Assembly (NCBI RefSeq): GCF_009883055.1
Contig: NZ_WWVR01000001.1
Location: 124,001 to 188,000, forward strand
From: Blautia sp. BIOML-A1
GTDB taxonomy: Bacteria > Bacillota > Clostridia > Lachnospirales > Lachnospiraceae
DNA: 64,000 nucleotides
Direction of reading: 5' to 3'
Shown piece after piece: positions 45,431 through 54,647 of the stretch. A program made the translations under genes and the position numbers. The notes beneath the pieces were generated by a model, which did no database searches, was not told the origin of the DNA, and saw only the letters and a list, made by a program, of their open reading frames with translations. Each line of letters opens with the position of its first letter. The stretch's first letter is position 1.

Positions 45431-46276
45431 ATGGGAATCAAAACCTATAACCCATATACACCTTCCAGAAGACATATGACTGGATCTGATTTCTCTGAGA
45501 TCACAACAAGCACCCCTGAGAAATCCTTAGTCGTATCTCTGAAGAAAAACTCTGGACGTAACAACCAGGGTAAAATCACTGTTAGACACCGCGGAGGCGG
45601 AAGCAGAAGAAAATACAGAATCATCGACTTCAAGAGAAGAAAAGATGATGTTGTTGCAACAGTTAAGACAATTGAGTACGATCCGAACAGAACAGCTAAC
45701 ATCGCTCTGATCTGCTATGCAGACGGCGAGAAAGCATATATTCTTGCACCGGAAGGACTGAAAGTCGGACAGAAAGTTATGAACGGTCCGGAAGCAGAAA
45801 TCCGTGTAGGAAACTGCCTGCCGCTGGAACTTATCCCGGTTGGTACTATGGTTCATAATGTTGAGCTTCATCCTGGAAAAGGCGGACAGATGGTTCGTTC
45901 CGCAGGAAACGGTGCTCAGCTGATGGCTAAAGAAGGAAAATACGCAACATTAAGATTACCGTCAGGTGAAATGAGAATGGTTCCGCTTGTATGCCGCGCA
46001 TCTATCGGTGTTGTTGGTAACGGCGATCATAACCTTATTAACGTTGGTAAAGCTGGACGTAAACGTCACATGGGAATCAGACCTACAGTTCGTGGTTCTG
46101 TAATGAACCCGAATGACCATCCGCATGGTGGTGGTGAAGGAAAGACCGGAATCGGTCGCCCAGGTCCGTGTACACCATGGGGCAAACCTGCTCTTGGTCT
46201 GAAGACCAGAAAGAAAAACAAACAGTCCAACAAGCTCATCGTAAGAAGACGCGATGGAAAAGCTTTAACAAAATAA
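45431..46276 (+). CDS. rplB: 50S ribosomal protein L2
   Basis: A 281-residue L2, essential for subunit joining and peptidyl transfer. [16 protein letters not shown] and the C-terminal [18 protein letters not shown], containing the conserved histidine, are present. AAAGGAG precedes the ATG. Confidence 0.98.
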   Translation: MGIKTYNPYTPSRRHMTGSDFSEITTSTPEKSLVVSLKKNSGRNNQGKITVRHRGGGSRRKYRIIDFKRRKDDVVATVKTIEYDPNRTANIALICYADGEKAYILAPEGLKVGQKVMNGPEAEIRVGNCLPLELIPVGTMVHNVELHPGKGGQMVRSAGNGAQLMAKEGKYATLRLPSGEMRMVPLVCRASIGVVGNGDHNLINVGKAGRKRHMGIRPTVRGSVMNPNDHPHGGGEGKTGIGRPGPCTPWGKPALGLKTRKKNKQSNKLIVRRRDGKALTK

Positions 46277-46291
46277 TAAGGAGGGTACAGA

Positions 46292-46573
46292 ATGTCTCGT
46301 TCACTGAAAAAAGGACCATTCGCAGATGCAAGCCTGCTTAAAAAGGTTGACGCTCTGAATGCTGCAAATGATAAATCTGTGATCAAAACATGGTCACGTC
46401 GTTCCACTATCTTCCCGTCCTTCGTAGGACATACAATTGCAGTACATGATGGAAGAAAACATGTGCCGGTATATGTAACAGAAGATATGGTTGGACATAA
46501 ACTTGGTGAGTTCGTAGCAACAAGAACTTACAGAGGACACGGAAAAGACGAAAAGAAATCCGGCGTTCGCTAG
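46292..46573 (+). CDS. rpsS: 30S ribosomal protein S19
   Basis: A 93-residue S19 of the 30S head. [17 protein letters not shown] and [16 protein letters not shown] are conserved family segments. AAGGAGGGT lies upstream. A GNRA-capped hairpin follows before rplV. Confidence 0.98.
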   Translation: MSRSLKKGPFADASLLKKVDALNAANDKSVIKTWSRRSTIFPSFVGHTIAVHDGRKHVPVYVTEDMVGHKLGEFVATRTYRGHGKDEKKSGVR

Positions 46574-46595
46574 AATTAATTTAAATAAATAATCT

Positions 46596-46625
46596 GCCTG
46601 TTGTCCCGCAAGGGGGCAGCAAGGC
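46596..46625 (+). other. GNRA-capped hairpin between rpsS and rplV
   Basis: GCCTGTTGTCCC (46596-46607) pairs with 46612-46625 around a GCAA tetraloop, with small bulges. No T-run follows, so it is not a terminator; it may be an RNA processing or stability element in the operon. Confidence 0.6.
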
Positions 46626-46668
46626 GGTGTTACCAGATATCGATTAAATGGAAAGGAGGCACTTTAAA

Positions 46669-47058
46669 ATGGCAAAGGGACATAGAAGCCAGATTAAGAG
46701 AGCCAGAAATGAGAGTAATAGAGAGACAAGACCGTCTGCAAAATTATCTTATGCAAGAATTTCTGTTCAGAAAGCATGCTATGTATTAGATGCAATCCGC
46801 GGTAAAGATGTGCAGACAGCACTTGGTATCCTCACATACAATCCAAGATACGCTTCAAGCGTTCTGAAGAAGCTGCTTGAGTCAGCAATTGCAAACGCAG
46901 AAAACAATAACGGAATGAGCGCAGATAACCTCTACGTTGCAGCGTGCTATGCAAACAAAGGACCTACAATGAAACGTATTCAGCCAAGAGCACAGGGTAG
47001 AGCTTACAGAATCGAAAAGAGAACAAGCCATATCACCATCGTGCTGGATGAAAGATAA
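46669..47058 (+). CDS. rplV: 50S ribosomal protein L22
   Basis: A 129-residue L22. [37 protein letters not shown] and the tunnel beta hairpin [15 protein letters not shown] are present. ATG 46669 has GGAAAGGAGG upstream; the longer open frame from 46648 would begin before this site. Confidence 0.98.
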   Translation: MAKGHRSQIKRARNESNRETRPSAKLSYARISVQKACYVLDAIRGKDVQTALGILTYNPRYASSVLKKLLESAIANAENNNGMSADNLYVAACYANKGPTMKRIQPRAQGRAYRIEKRTSHITIVLDER

Positions 47059-47069
47059 GGAGGAAAAGC

Positions 47070-47726
47070 ATGGGACAGAAAGTTAACCCACATGGCCTTA
47101 GAGTCGGTGTTATCAAGGATTGGGATTCCAGATGGTATGCAGAAGCAGATTTTGCAGATTACCTGGTTGAAGACTATAATATCAGAACATTTTTAAAGAA
47201 AAAACTTTACAGCGCAGGTGTTTCCAAGATCGAGATCGAGAGAGCATCTGACAGAGTTAAGATCATCATCTACACTGCTAAACCGGGTATCGTAATCGGT
47301 AAGGGCGGATCTGAGATCGAAAAAGTTAAAGCTGAATTACAGAAATACACAGATAAGAAACTCATCGTAGATATCAAAGAAGTTAAGAGACCGGACAGAG
47401 ATGCTCAGCTTGTTGCTGAAAACATCGCTCTGCAGCTTGAGAACCGTATCTCCTTCAGACGTGCTATGAAATCTACAATGCAGAGAACAATGAAAGCAGG
47501 AGCAAAGGGAATCAAAACATCCGTATCCGGACGTCTTGGCGGAGCTGATATGGCTCGTACAGAGTTCTACAGCGAAGGAACAATCCCGCTTCAGACACTT
47601 CGTGCTGACATTGATTATGGATTTGCAGAAGCTGACACAACTTACGGAAAAGTTGGTGTAAAAGCTTGGGTATACAATGGTGAAGTACTTCCTACTAAAG
47701 GAAATAAGGAAGGGAGCGATAAATAA
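47070..47726 (+). CDS. rpsC: 30S ribosomal protein S3
   Basis: A 218-residue S3 at the mRNA entry channel. The KH-domain [14 protein letters not shown] motif and the C-terminal [17 protein letters not shown] are clear. It overlaps rplP by one base. Confidence 0.98.
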   Translation: MGQKVNPHGLRVGVIKDWDSRWYAEADFADYLVEDYNIRTFLKKKLYSAGVSKIEIERASDRVKIIIYTAKPGIVIGKGGSEIEKVKAELQKYTDKKLIVDIKEVKRPDRDAQLVAENIALQLENRISFRRAMKSTMQRTMKAGAKGIKTSVSGRLGGADMARTEFYSEGTIPLQTLRADIDYGFAEADTTYGKVGVKAWVYNGEVLPTKGNKEGSDK

Positions 47727-48163
47727 TGTTAATGCCAAAAAGAGTAAAACGTCGTAAACAGTTCCGTGGCTCCATGAGAGGTAAAGCCCTTAGAGGTAAT
47801 AAAATCAATTATGGTGAATTCGGTCTTGTTGCTACCGAACCTTGCTGGATCAGATCTAATCAGATCGAAGCAGCCCGTGTTGCCATGACACGTTACATCA
47901 AACGTGGTGGTCAGGTTTGGATTAAGATTTTCCCGGATAAACCAGTAACAGCGAAACCAGCAGAAACACGTATGGGTTCCGGAAAAGGTACCCTTGAATA
48001 CTGGGTAGCAGTTGTTAAGCCAGGACGTGTAATGTTCGAAATCGCAGGCGTTTCTGAAGAGATCGCTCGTGAAGCATTACGTCTTGCAATGCACAAGTTA
48101 CCATGTAAATGTAAAATCGTTTCTCGTGCAGACTTAGAAGGCGGTGATAACAGTGAAAATTAA
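47726..48163 (+). CDS. rplP: 50S ribosomal protein L16
   Basis: A 145-residue L16, contacting tRNA in the A and P sites. [15 protein letters not shown] and [16 protein letters not shown] are family hallmarks. The start overlaps the rpsC stop (TAATG), and its 3' end overlaps rpmC. Confidence 0.98.
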   Translation: MLMPKRVKRRKQFRGSMRGKALRGNKINYGEFGLVATEPCWIRSNQIEAARVAMTRYIKRGGQVWIKIFPDKPVTAKPAETRMGSGKGTLEYWVAVVKPGRVMFEIAGVSEEIAREALRLAMHKLPCKCKIVSRADLEGGDNSEN

Positions 48164-48362
48164 TAAATTCGTAGAAGATTTAAAAGCAAAATCAGCTGCA
48201 GAATTAAATGAAGAATTAGTAGCTGCTAAAAAAGAACTTTTCAATCTGAGATTTCAGAATGCAACCAATCAGTTAGACAATACAAGCAGAATCAAAGAGG
48301 TTCGCAAGAATATTGCCAGAATCCAGACAGTAATCACTGAGCAGACAAACGCTGCGAAGTAG
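48153..48362 (+). CDS. rpmC: 50S ribosomal protein L29
   Basis: A 69-residue L29 helical hairpin ([36 protein letters not shown]). GTG 48153 is preferred over GTG 48144 because AAGGCGG then sits at normal spacing and the product starts like other L29 proteins. It overlaps rplP by 11 bases. Confidence 0.95.
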   Translation: MKINKFVEDLKAKSAAELNEELVAAKKELFNLRFQNATNQLDNTSRIKEVRKNIARIQTVITEQTNAAK

Positions 48363-48384
48363 TGATATATAGGAGGAAATAATC

Positions 48385-48639
48385 GTGGAAAGAAATCTGA
48401 GAAAGACCCGTGTGGGTAAGGTTGTCAGCAATAAGATGGACAAGACCATTGTTGTTGCTATCGAAGACCATGTAAAACATCCTCTTTACAAAAAAATCGT
48501 AAAGAGAACATATAAACTCAAAGCTCATGATGAAAACAATGAGTGCAATATCGGTGATACCGTTAAAGTAATGGAAACCAGACCGCTGTCCAAGGACAAG
48601 AGATGGAGACTGGTTGAGATCGTAGAGAAAGTGAAATAA
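48385..48639 (+). CDS. rpsQ: 30S ribosomal protein S17
   Basis: An 84-residue S17, an OB-fold 16S rRNA binder. [19 protein letters not shown] and the [17 protein letters not shown] segment are typical. The start is GTG behind AGGAGGAAA. Confidence 0.98.
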   Translation: MERNLRKTRVGKVVSNKMDKTIVVAIEDHVKHPLYKKIVKRTYKLKAHDENNECNIGDTVKVMETRPLSKDKRWRLVEIVEKVK

Positions 48640-48652
48640 GGAGGAAACCAGT

Positions 48653-49021
48653 ATGATTCAGCAGGAAACTAGACTGAAAGTTGCCGACAACACTGGTGCA
48701 AAAGAAATCCTTTGTATTCGTGTTATGGGTGGCTCTACAAGAAGATATGCAAACATCGGTGATACTATCGTTGCTACTGTTAAAGATGCAACACCAGGCG
48801 GCGTTGTTAAAAAAGGTGATGTAGTAAAAGCTGTTGTTGTTCGTACCAAAAAAGGCGCTCGTCGTAAAGACGGATCTTACATCCGTTTCGATGAAAACGC
48901 AGCCGTAATCATTAAAGATGACTTAACTCCGAGAGGAACTCGTATCTTTGGACCAGTTGCCAGAGAACTTCGTGAGAAGAAATTCATGAAGATCGTTTCC
49001 TTAGCTCCGGAAGTATTATAG
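48653..49021 (+). CDS. rplN: 50S ribosomal protein L14
   Basis: A 122-residue L14 at the subunit interface. [23 protein letters not shown] at the start and [23 protein letters not shown] at the end are nearly invariant in the family. AAGGAGGAAA precedes the ATG. Confidence 0.98.
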   Translation: MIQQETRLKVADNTGAKEILCIRVMGGSTRRYANIGDTIVATVKDATPGGVVKKGDVVKAVVVRTKKGARRKDGSYIRFDENAAVIIKDDLTPRGTRIFGPVARELREKKFMKIVSLAPEVL

Positions 49022-49032
49022 GAGGGTGCCTG

Positions 49033-49344
49033 ATGTCAGCTATGAAAATTAAAAAAGGCGACACTGTTAAAGTAATCGCTGGTAAAGATAAAGGTAAAGA
49101 AGGAAAAGTTCTTGCCGTTAACGTAAAAGACAACACTGTAATCGTTGAGAATATCAACATGGTTACAAAGCACAACAAACCATCAGCAGCAAACCAGGCT
49201 GGCGGAATCACAACAAAAGAAGCTGCTCTTCATGTTTCCAACGTAATGCTCGTTGTAGACGGAAAAGCAACAAGAGTTGGATTCAAGATGGATGGAGACA
49301 AAAAAGTACGTGTTGCAAAAGCAACAGGTAAAGTAATCGATTAA
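49033..49344 (+). CDS. rplX: 50S ribosomal protein L24
   Basis: A 103-residue L24 assembly initiator with a KOW motif ([20 protein letters not shown]). ATG 49033 follows AGGAGGG by six bases; ATG 49042 would also give a normal N-terminus. Confidence 0.97.
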   Translation: MSAMKIKKGDTVKVIAGKDKGKEGKVLAVNVKDNTVIVENINMVTKHNKPSAANQAGGITTKEAALHVSNVMLVVDGKATRVGFKMDGDKKVRVAKATGKVID

Positions 49345-49365
49345 TTAAGAGAGGAGGCATGACAG

Positions 49366-49905
49366 GTGAGTAGATTAAAAGAACTTTACAAAAATGAGAT
49401 TATGGATGCCATGACCAAGAAATTCGGATATAAAAACGTTATGGAAGTGCCAAAACTCGATAAGATCGTTATCAACATGGGTGTTGGTGAAGCAAAAGAA
49501 AATGCTAAGCTTCTTGATGCAGCAATCGCTGATATGGAACTGATCACAGGCCAGAAAGCAATCGCTACAAAAGCTAAAAAATCAGTAGCTAACTTCAAAA
49601 TCAGAGAGGGTATGCCAATCGGTTGTAAGGTTACCTTAAGAGGCGAGAAGATGTATGAATTCGCTGATCGTCTTATCAACCTTGCTCTTCCTCGTGTACG
49701 TGACTTCCGTGGTGTTAACCCGAACGCTTTCGATGGCAGAGGAAACTACGCACTGGGAATCAAAGAACAGCTTATCTTCCCGGAAGTTGAGTATGATAAG
49801 GTAGACAAAGTAAGAGGTATGGATATCATCTTCGTTACAACTGCTAAGACAGACGAAGAGGCTCGTGAGCTGTTAACTCAGTTCAATATGCCTTTTGCTA
49901 AATAA
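49366..49905 (+). CDS. rplE: 50S ribosomal protein L5
   Basis: A 179-residue L5, a 5S rRNA binder of the central protuberance. [34 protein letters not shown] and [17 protein letters not shown] are typical. The start is GTG after GAGGAGG. Confidence 0.98.
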   Translation: MSRLKELYKNEIMDAMTKKFGYKNVMEVPKLDKIVINMGVGEAKENAKLLDAAIADMELITGQKAIATKAKKSVANFKIREGMPIGCKVTLRGEKMYEFADRLINLALPRVRDFRGVNPNAFDGRGNYALGIKEQLIFPEVEYDKVDKVRGMDIIFVTTAKTDEEARELLTQFNMPFAK

Positions 49906-49919
49906 GGAGGAGAATTCGA

Positions 49920-50105
49920 ATGGCTAAGACAGCAATGAAAATCAAACAGCAGCGCAAACAGAAATTCTCCACAAGAGAATACAGCCGCTGCAGAATCTGT
50001 GGACGTCCACATGCATACCTGAGAAAATACGGTATCTGCCGTATCTGCTTCCGTGAACTGGCTTACAAAGGTCAGATCCCGGGTGTTAAAAAAGCAAGCT
50101 GGTAG
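49920..50105 (+). CDS. rpsZ: 30S ribosomal protein S14, zinc-binding type
   Basis: A 61-residue short S14 with two CXXC pairs (CRICG and CRICF) that bind zinc. This is the type Z form common in Firmicutes. A repeat-filled 189-base spacer follows before rpsH. Confidence 0.98.
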   Translation: MAKTAMKIKQQRKQKFSTREYSRCRICGRPHAYLRKYGICRICFRELAYKGQIPGVKKASW

Positions 50106-50116
50106 GCCGAAAGCAA

Positions 50117-50155
50117 CTTAATGAACTCAAGCACTTGTGCGCAGAGTGAATTTAG
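50117..50155 (+). repeat. Hairpin repeat unit 1 before rpsH (forward)
   Basis: CTTAATGA-ACTC (50117-50128) faces GAGT-GAATTTAG (50144-50155). The arms pair apart from one T-T and a tandem G-A/A-G mismatch, with a GCAC/GTGC mini-hairpin within the loop. The same skeleton recurs in the next unit with different but still complementary inner bases. Confidence 0.75.
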
Positions 50156-50164
50156 TGCGAGGTC

Positions 50165-50221
50165 CTTCCCGAATCTTAATGAAACCGAGTGTAAACGAAG
50201 GTTGAATTTAGCTGAGGGAAG
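50165..50221 (+). repeat. Hairpin repeat unit 2 before rpsH (forward)
   Basis: CTTAATGA-AACC (50175-50186) faces GGTT-GAATTTAG (50200-50211) with the same T-T and G-A/A-G mismatches as unit 1. An outer stem CTTCCC/GGGAAG (50165-50170 with 50216-50221) encloses it. Confidence 0.75.
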
Positions 50222-50294
50222 TGGTGCAAATCTAAAAATGTAATTAACGTACATGTAAAGTCTGAAAAGAGTGAATAATTAGGAGGAAACTAAC

Positions 50295-50696
50295 ATGACA
50301 ATGACAGATCCGATCGCAGATATGCTTACAAGAATCCGTAACGCTAACACTGCAAAACATGATACAGTAGATGTTCCGGCATCCAAAATGAAAATCGCTA
50401 TCGCAAACATTCTTCTTGACGAAGGATACATTGCAAAATATGATCTGGTTGAGGATGGTGTATTTAAAACTATCCACATCACACTGAAATACGGTGAGAC
50501 AAAGAACGACAAGATCATTACAGGACTTAAGAGAATCTCCAAACCAGGTCTTCGTATCTACGCTGGTAAAGATGAGCTTCCGAGAGTTCTTGGCGGACTT
50601 GGAATTGCAATCCTTTCCACAAACAAAGGTGTGATCACTGACAAAGAAGCTCGTAAACTTCAGGTTGGTGGAGAAGTTCTTGCATTTGTTTGGTAA
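50295..50696 (+). CDS. rpsH: 30S ribosomal protein S8
   Basis: A 133-residue S8; in E. coli it represses the spc operon by binding its m[20 protein letters not shown] and the C-terminal [23 protein letters not shown] are conserved. AGGAGGAAAC precedes the start. The gene is flanked on both sides by unusually long spacers carrying related hairpin repeats in opposite orientation. Confidence 0.98.
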   Translation: MTMTDPIADMLTRIRNANTAKHDTVDVPASKMKIAIANILLDEGYIAKYDLVEDGVFKTIHITLKYGETKNDKIITGLKRISKPGLRIYAGKDELPRVLGGLGIAILSTNKGVITDKEARKLQVGGEVLAFVW

Positions 50697-50703
50697 TAAG
50701 GTA

Positions 50704-50725
50704 AAAAATCTGCGAGCAGATTTTT
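50704..50725 (+). terminator. Terminator-like hairpin after rpsH
   Basis: AAAAATCTGC (50704-50713) pairs perfectly with GCAGATTTTT (50716-50725), so the 3' arm ends in five T residues. It lies inside the spc operon, so it may cause partial termination or serve as an RNA 3' end. Confidence 0.65.
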
Positions 50726-50751
50726 AATAGATGAAGGAAACACCATCGTCA

Positions 50752-50794
50752 CTAAATTCGACAGCCGACGCGATGCATCGACTCTCTCATTAAG
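50752..50794 (-). repeat. Hairpin repeat unit 3 after rpsH (reverse)
   Basis: On the minus strand CTTAATGA (50794-50787) and GAATTTAG (50759-50752) enclose a 27-base middle containing the palindrome CGATGCATCG. This is the same skeleton as units 1 and 2 but inverted relative to them. Confidence 0.65.
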
Positions 50795-50814
50795 TGTCGA
50801 GGTGTACTTTCACA

Positions 50815-50851
50815 CTAAACTCGTACAGTGCTTATGCCTGTACTTGTTAAG
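50815..50851 (-). repeat. Hairpin repeat unit 4 after rpsH (reverse)
   Basis: On the minus strand CTTAACAA-GTACAG (50851-50838) faces CTGTAC-GAGTTTAG (50828-50815). Compared with units 1-3, the T-A pair at skeleton position 6 has become C-G, a compensatory change. The inner GTACAG/CTGTAC stem is perfect. Confidence 0.7.
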
Positions 50852-50923
50852 TGTTCAATGCACTGAAAACAGAGAGAAATTAAATCTTTTCTCTCCGACA
50901 ATTTAAGTAAGGAGGACAATATT

Positions 50924-51463
50924 ATGTCACGAATCGGAAGACTTCCGGTAGCTATCCCGGCAGGCGTTGAAGTAAACGTAGCTGCAGGCAACGTAGTAAC
51001 CGTTAAAGGTCCTAAAGGAACACTCGAAAGAGCACTTCCAACCGAAATGGAAATCAAAGTAGAAGATGGTCATGTAGTAGTTACAAGACCAAGCGATCTT
51101 AAGAAAATGAAAGCATTACACGGTCTGACCAGAAGCCTTATCCACAACATGGTTGTTGGTGTAAGCGAAGGCTACACAAAAGAGCTTGAGGTTAACGGTG
51201 TAGGTTATAGAGCACAGAAACAGGGCAAGAAACTTGTTCTTGCACTTGGATATTCTCACCCGGTAGAGATGGAAGATCCAGAAGGTCTGGAATCCAAAGT
51301 TGATGGAAACAAGATCATCGTTTCCGGTATCAGCAAAGAAAAAGTTGGCCAGTATGCAGCAGAAATCAGAGACAAGAGAAGACCGGAGCCATATAAGGGC
51401 AAAGGTATCAAGTATGCTGATGAAGTTATCAGACGTAAAGTCGGTAAGACTGGTAAGAAATAA
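50924..51463 (+). CDS. rplF: 50S ribosomal protein L6
   Basis: A 179-residue L6 with two related domains. [16 protein letters not shown] and the C-terminal [26 protein letters not shown] match the family. AAGGAGGAC precedes the ATG, after a 227-base spacer from rpsH. Confidence 0.98.
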   Translation: MSRIGRLPVAIPAGVEVNVAAGNVVTVKGPKGTLERALPTEMEIKVEDGHVVVTRPSDLKKMKALHGLTRSLIHNMVVGVSEGYTKELEVNGVGYRAQKQGKKLVLALGYSHPVEMEDPEGLESKVDGNKIIVSGISKEKVGQYAAEIRDKRRPEPYKGKGIKYADEVIRRKVGKTGKK

Positions 51464-51480
51464 ATAAGGAGAGTGAGAAT

Positions 51481-51849
51481 ATGATTAATAAAGCATCCAG
51501 AGCGGAAATTCGCGAGAAAAAACATAGAAGACTCCGTCATCATATCAATGGAACAGCTACTACTCCTAGACTGGCAGTATTCCGTTCCAACAAGCATATG
51601 TATGCACAGATCATTGATGACACAGTAGGTAAAACTTTAGTATCAGCTTCTACTCTTCAGAAAGATGTAAAAGCTGAACTTGAAAACACTGATGATGTAA
51701 AAGCAGCAGCATACCTTGGAACTGTAATCGGTAAGAAAGCAGTTGAAGCAGGTATCGAGAGCGTTGTCTTCGACAGAGGAGGCTACATCTATCATGGTAA
51801 AGTAAAAGCACTGGCAGACGCAGCAAGAGAAGCTGGGCTGAAATTCTAA
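51481..51849 (+). CDS. rplR: 50S ribosomal protein L18
   Basis: A 122-residue L18, which delivers 5S rRNA with L5. The basic N-terminus ([17 protein letters not shown]) and C-terminal [24 protein letters not shown] are typical. Confidence 0.98.
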   Translation: MINKASRAEIREKKHRRLRHHINGTATTPRLAVFRSNKHMYAQIIDDTVGKTLVSASTLQKDVKAELENTDDVKAAAYLGTVIGKKAVEAGIESVVFDRGGYIYHGKVKALADAAREAGLKF

Positions 51850-51866
51850 AAGGGAGGAAAAGACAC

Positions 51867-52376
51867 ATGAAACATAATCTTATTGATGCTAGTCAGTTAG
51901 AATTAGAAGATAAAGTAGTGTCAATCAAACGTGTTACCAAGGTTGTTAAAGGTGGTCGTAACTTCCGTTTCACAGCTTTAGTTGTAGTAGGTGACGGTAA
52001 CGGACATGTTGGTGCAGGTTTAGGAAAGGCAGCTGAAATTCCGGAAGCTATCCGCAAAGGAAAAGAAGATGCTATGAAGAAACTGGTTACAGTTGCAAGA
52101 GATGAGAACAATTCCATCACTCATGACTATGTAGGTAAATTCGGAAGTGCTGAGATGCTTCTGAAACGTGCTCCGGAAGGTACTGGAGTTATCGCCGGTG
52201 GTCCGGCGCGTGCGGTCATCGAGCTTGCAGGAATCAAAAACATCCGTACAAAATGTATGGGATCCAGAAATAAACAGAACGTAGTTCTGGCTACAATCGA
52301 TGGATTAAGCAAACTGAAAACTCCGGAAGAAGTTGCAAAACTTCGCGGAAAATCTGTAGAAGAGATTCTGGCATAA
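51867..52376 (+). CDS. rpsE: 30S ribosomal protein S5
   Basis: A 169-residue S5 that helps maintain decoding accuracy. [21 protein letters not shown] and the [20 protein letters not shown] loop are conserved. AAGGGAGG precedes the start. Confidence 0.98.
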   Translation: MKHNLIDASQLELEDKVVSIKRVTKVVKGGRNFRFTALVVVGDGNGHVGAGLGKAAEIPEAIRKGKEDAMKKLVTVARDENNSITHDYVGKFGSAEMLLKRAPEGTGVIAGGPARAVIELAGIKNIRTKCMGSRNKQNVVLATIDGLSKLKTPEEVAKLRGKSVEEILA

Positions 52377-52389
52377 GGAGGACAAAATA

Positions 52390-52572
52390 ATGGCAAACAC
52401 ATTAAAAGTTACACTTGTTAAGTCTCCTATCGGTGCAGTTCCGAAACACAAAAAGACTGTAGAAGCTATGGGACTTACCAAAATGCACAAAACAGTTGAA
52501 ATGCCTGACAATGCAGCAACCAGAGGAATGATCCAGCAGGTTCAGCATCTTGTTAAGGTAGAAGAAGCATAA
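52390..52572 (+). CDS. rpmD: 50S ribosomal protein L30
   Basis: A 60-residue short bacterial L30 (LKVTLVKSPIGAVPKHKKT, RGMIQQVQHLVKVEE). The start lies 13 bases after rpsE behind AAGGAGGAC. Confidence 0.98.
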   Translation: MANTLKVTLVKSPIGAVPKHKKTVEAMGLTKMHKTVEMPDNAATRGMIQQVQHLVKVEEA

Positions 52573-52614
52573 GATATCCAGAGAGTATTTAAATAATAAA
52601 AGGAGGTGCCAAAG

Positions 52615-53055
52615 ATGGAATTATCAAATTTAAGACCAGCAGATGGTTCTAAACACAGCGATAACTTCAGAAGAGGCCGTGGACATGGTTCTGGAAACGG
52701 TAAAACAGCCGGAAAAGGACATAAAGGACAGTTAGCTCGTTCCGGACACAAGAAACCGGGATTTGAAGGTGGACAGATGCCTTTATACAGACGTCTTCCT
52801 AAGAGAGGCTTCAAGAACAGAAATTCTAAAGAGATCATTGCAATCAATGTTGACGTTCTGAACCGTTTTGAGGACGGAGCAGAAGTTACAGTTGAATCTT
52901 TACTTGCTACAAGTGCAATCTCCAAAGCAGGAGACGGTGTTAAGATTCTTGGAAATGGTGAACTGACAAAGAAACTTACAGTTAAAGTAAACGCTGTCAG
53001 TGAAACCGCAAAAGCAAAAATCGAAGCTGCAGGTGGTACAGTAGAGGTGATCTAA
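52615..53055 (+). CDS. rplO: 50S ribosomal protein L15
   Basis: A 146-residue L15, a late-assembly protein. [16 protein letters not shown] and [19 protein letters not shown] are hallmarks. ATG 52615 is chosen after AAAGGAGGTG; the open frame begins at GTG 52606 within that site. It overlaps secY by one base. Confidence 0.98.
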   Translation: MELSNLRPADGSKHSDNFRRGRGHGSGNGKTAGKGHKGQLARSGHKKPGFEGGQMPLYRRLPKRGFKNRNSKEIIAINVDVLNRFEDGAEVTVESLLATSAISKAGDGVKILGNGELTKKLTVKVNAVSETAKAKIEAAGGTVEVI

Positions 53056-54371
53056 TGTTTGAAACTCTTAAAAGTGTTTTTAGAGTAAAAGAGATGCGGA
53101 GAAAACTTCTCTACGTCTTATGGATGATCCTGATCATCCGTATCGGTTCACAGCTCCCGATTCCGGGTGTGGACAGTGATGTATTCAAACAGTGGTTTCG
53201 GAGTAATACCGGTGATGCATTCAATTTCTTTGATGCATTCACCGGTGGCTCTTTTGAGAGCATGTCCGTATTCGCATTGAACATTACACCGTACATTACT
53301 TCTTCCATTATCATTCAGCTTCTCACAATTGCAATTCCTGCTCTGGAGGAGATGCACAGAGATGGTGAAGAGGGAAGAAAGAAGATGACAGCGATTACCC
53401 GTTATGTCACAATCGGACTTGCACTGTTCGAGTCCATTGCCATGACTATCGGATTTGCCCGTGGAAATATCGTACATGATATGACCGTGCTTAAGGGAAT
53501 TGTTGTAGTCGTAAGTCTGACAGCCGGATCTGCAATGTTAATGTGGATCGGTGAACGTATTACAGAGAAGGGCGTTGGAAATGGTATTTCTATCGTACTT
53601 GCGGTAAATATCATTTCTCGTATTCCGAGTGATATGACAACTCTTTATGAGAACTTTATTAAGGGGAAAACAATTGCAAAAGGAACACTTGCAGGACTTA
53701 TTATCTTTGCAATTATTCTTGTTGTAGTAGTATTTGTCCTTATTCTTAATGGAGCAGAGAGAAGAATTCCTGTTCAGTATTCCAGAAAGATGGTGGGAAG
53801 AAAAATGATGGGTGGTCAGTCCACCAACATTCCGCTGAAAGTCAACACTGCCGGCGTTATCCCGATCATCTTTGCTTCTTCCATTATGTCATTCCCTGGT
53901 GTTATCGCACAGTTTGCTGGAAAAGCAAATGGAACCGGCATTGGAAGTGAAATTCTGAGAGGTCTCTCTTCAAGTAACTGGTGTAATCCATCTCAGATTA
54001 AATACAGCTGGGGTCTGCTGGTATACGTAGTTTTATGTGTATTCTTTGCATATTTCTACACTTCCATTACATTCAATCCACTGGAAGTTGCAGATAATAT
54101 CAAAAAGCAGGGTGGATTTATTCCGGGTATCCGTCCGGGAAAACCTACATCAGATTATTTGACTAAAATGCTGAATTATATTATATTTATAGGTGCGGTA
54201 GGTCTGATCATTGTGGCAGTTATTCCGTTCTTCTTTAACGGAGTCTTTGGGGCAAATGTTTCTTTCGGTGGAACATCTATCATCATCGTTGTAGGTGTTG
54301 TACTTGAAACTGTGAAACAGATTGAATCCCAGTTGCTTGTCCGCAATTACAAGGGCTTCCTGAACAACTAA
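53055..54371 (+). CDS. secY: Protein translocase subunit SecY
   Basis: A 438-residue channel subunit with ten predicted membrane helices. The plug region, the IGERITEKGVGNGISI loop, and the FIPGIRPGKPTSDYL cytoplasmic loop are clear. Coupled to rplO by a one-base overlap. A G-U-containing hairpin (AAGGTTGTG with CACAGCCTT, about 54376-54410) follows the stop and may attenuate transcription. Confidence 0.98.
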   Translation: MFETLKSVFRVKEMRRKLLYVLWMILIIRIGSQLPIPGVDSDVFKQWFRSNTGDAFNFFDAFTGGSFESMSVFALNITPYITSSIIIQLLTIAIPALEEMHRDGEEGRKKMTAITRYVTIGLALFESIAMTIGFARGNIVHDMTVLKGIVVVVSLTAGSAMLMWIGERITEKGVGNGISIVLAVNIISRIPSDMTTLYENFIKGKTIAKGTLAGLIIFAIILVVVVFVLILNGAERRIPVQYSRKMVGRKMMGGQSTNIPLKVNTAGVIPIIFASSIMSFPGVIAQFAGKANGTGIGSEILRGLSSSNWCNPSQIKYSWGLLVYVVLCVFFAYFYTSITFNPLEVADNIKKQGGFIPGIRPGKPTSDYLTKMLNYIIFIGAVGLIIVAVIPFFFNGVFGANVSFGGTSIIIVVGVVLETVKQIESQLLVRNYKGFLNN

Positions 54372-54429
54372 AAATGAAGGTTGTGGTGCGAAAGCGTCAC
54401 AGCCTTGATTTGGTACAGGAGAAGTTTCT

Positions 54430-54571
54430 GTAACTGTTCACAGGTAATATCCCGCGAGGTGTTTTGCCAGGGATATGGCAAAATCCCGAGACATACGGGG
54501 CAAAATGCCACCACCGAAGGTGATTTGGAATGCATTTTGACCAAGTTACTGTGAACGGAGTGAACAGTAAC
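54430..54571 (+). repeat. MITE-like repeat, 142-bp copy with 8-bp duplication (copy F)
   Basis: Runs GTAACTGTTCAC to GTGAACAGTAAC with 11 of 12 end bases complementary. It is flanked by exact direct repeats AAGTTTCT (54422-54429 and 54572-54579). The first hairpin reads TTTTGCCA/TGGCAAAA where copies C and D read TTTTGGCA/TGCCAAAA, a paired change. Its right end matches fragment G. It fills most of the secY-adk gap. Confidence 0.92.
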
Positions 54572-54647
54572 AAGTTTCTTCTGTACAGGCAGCATCCTCT
54601 GGATGCCTGCAATATATGGCTTCATAAAGAAAAAGGAGGTATTTGTT

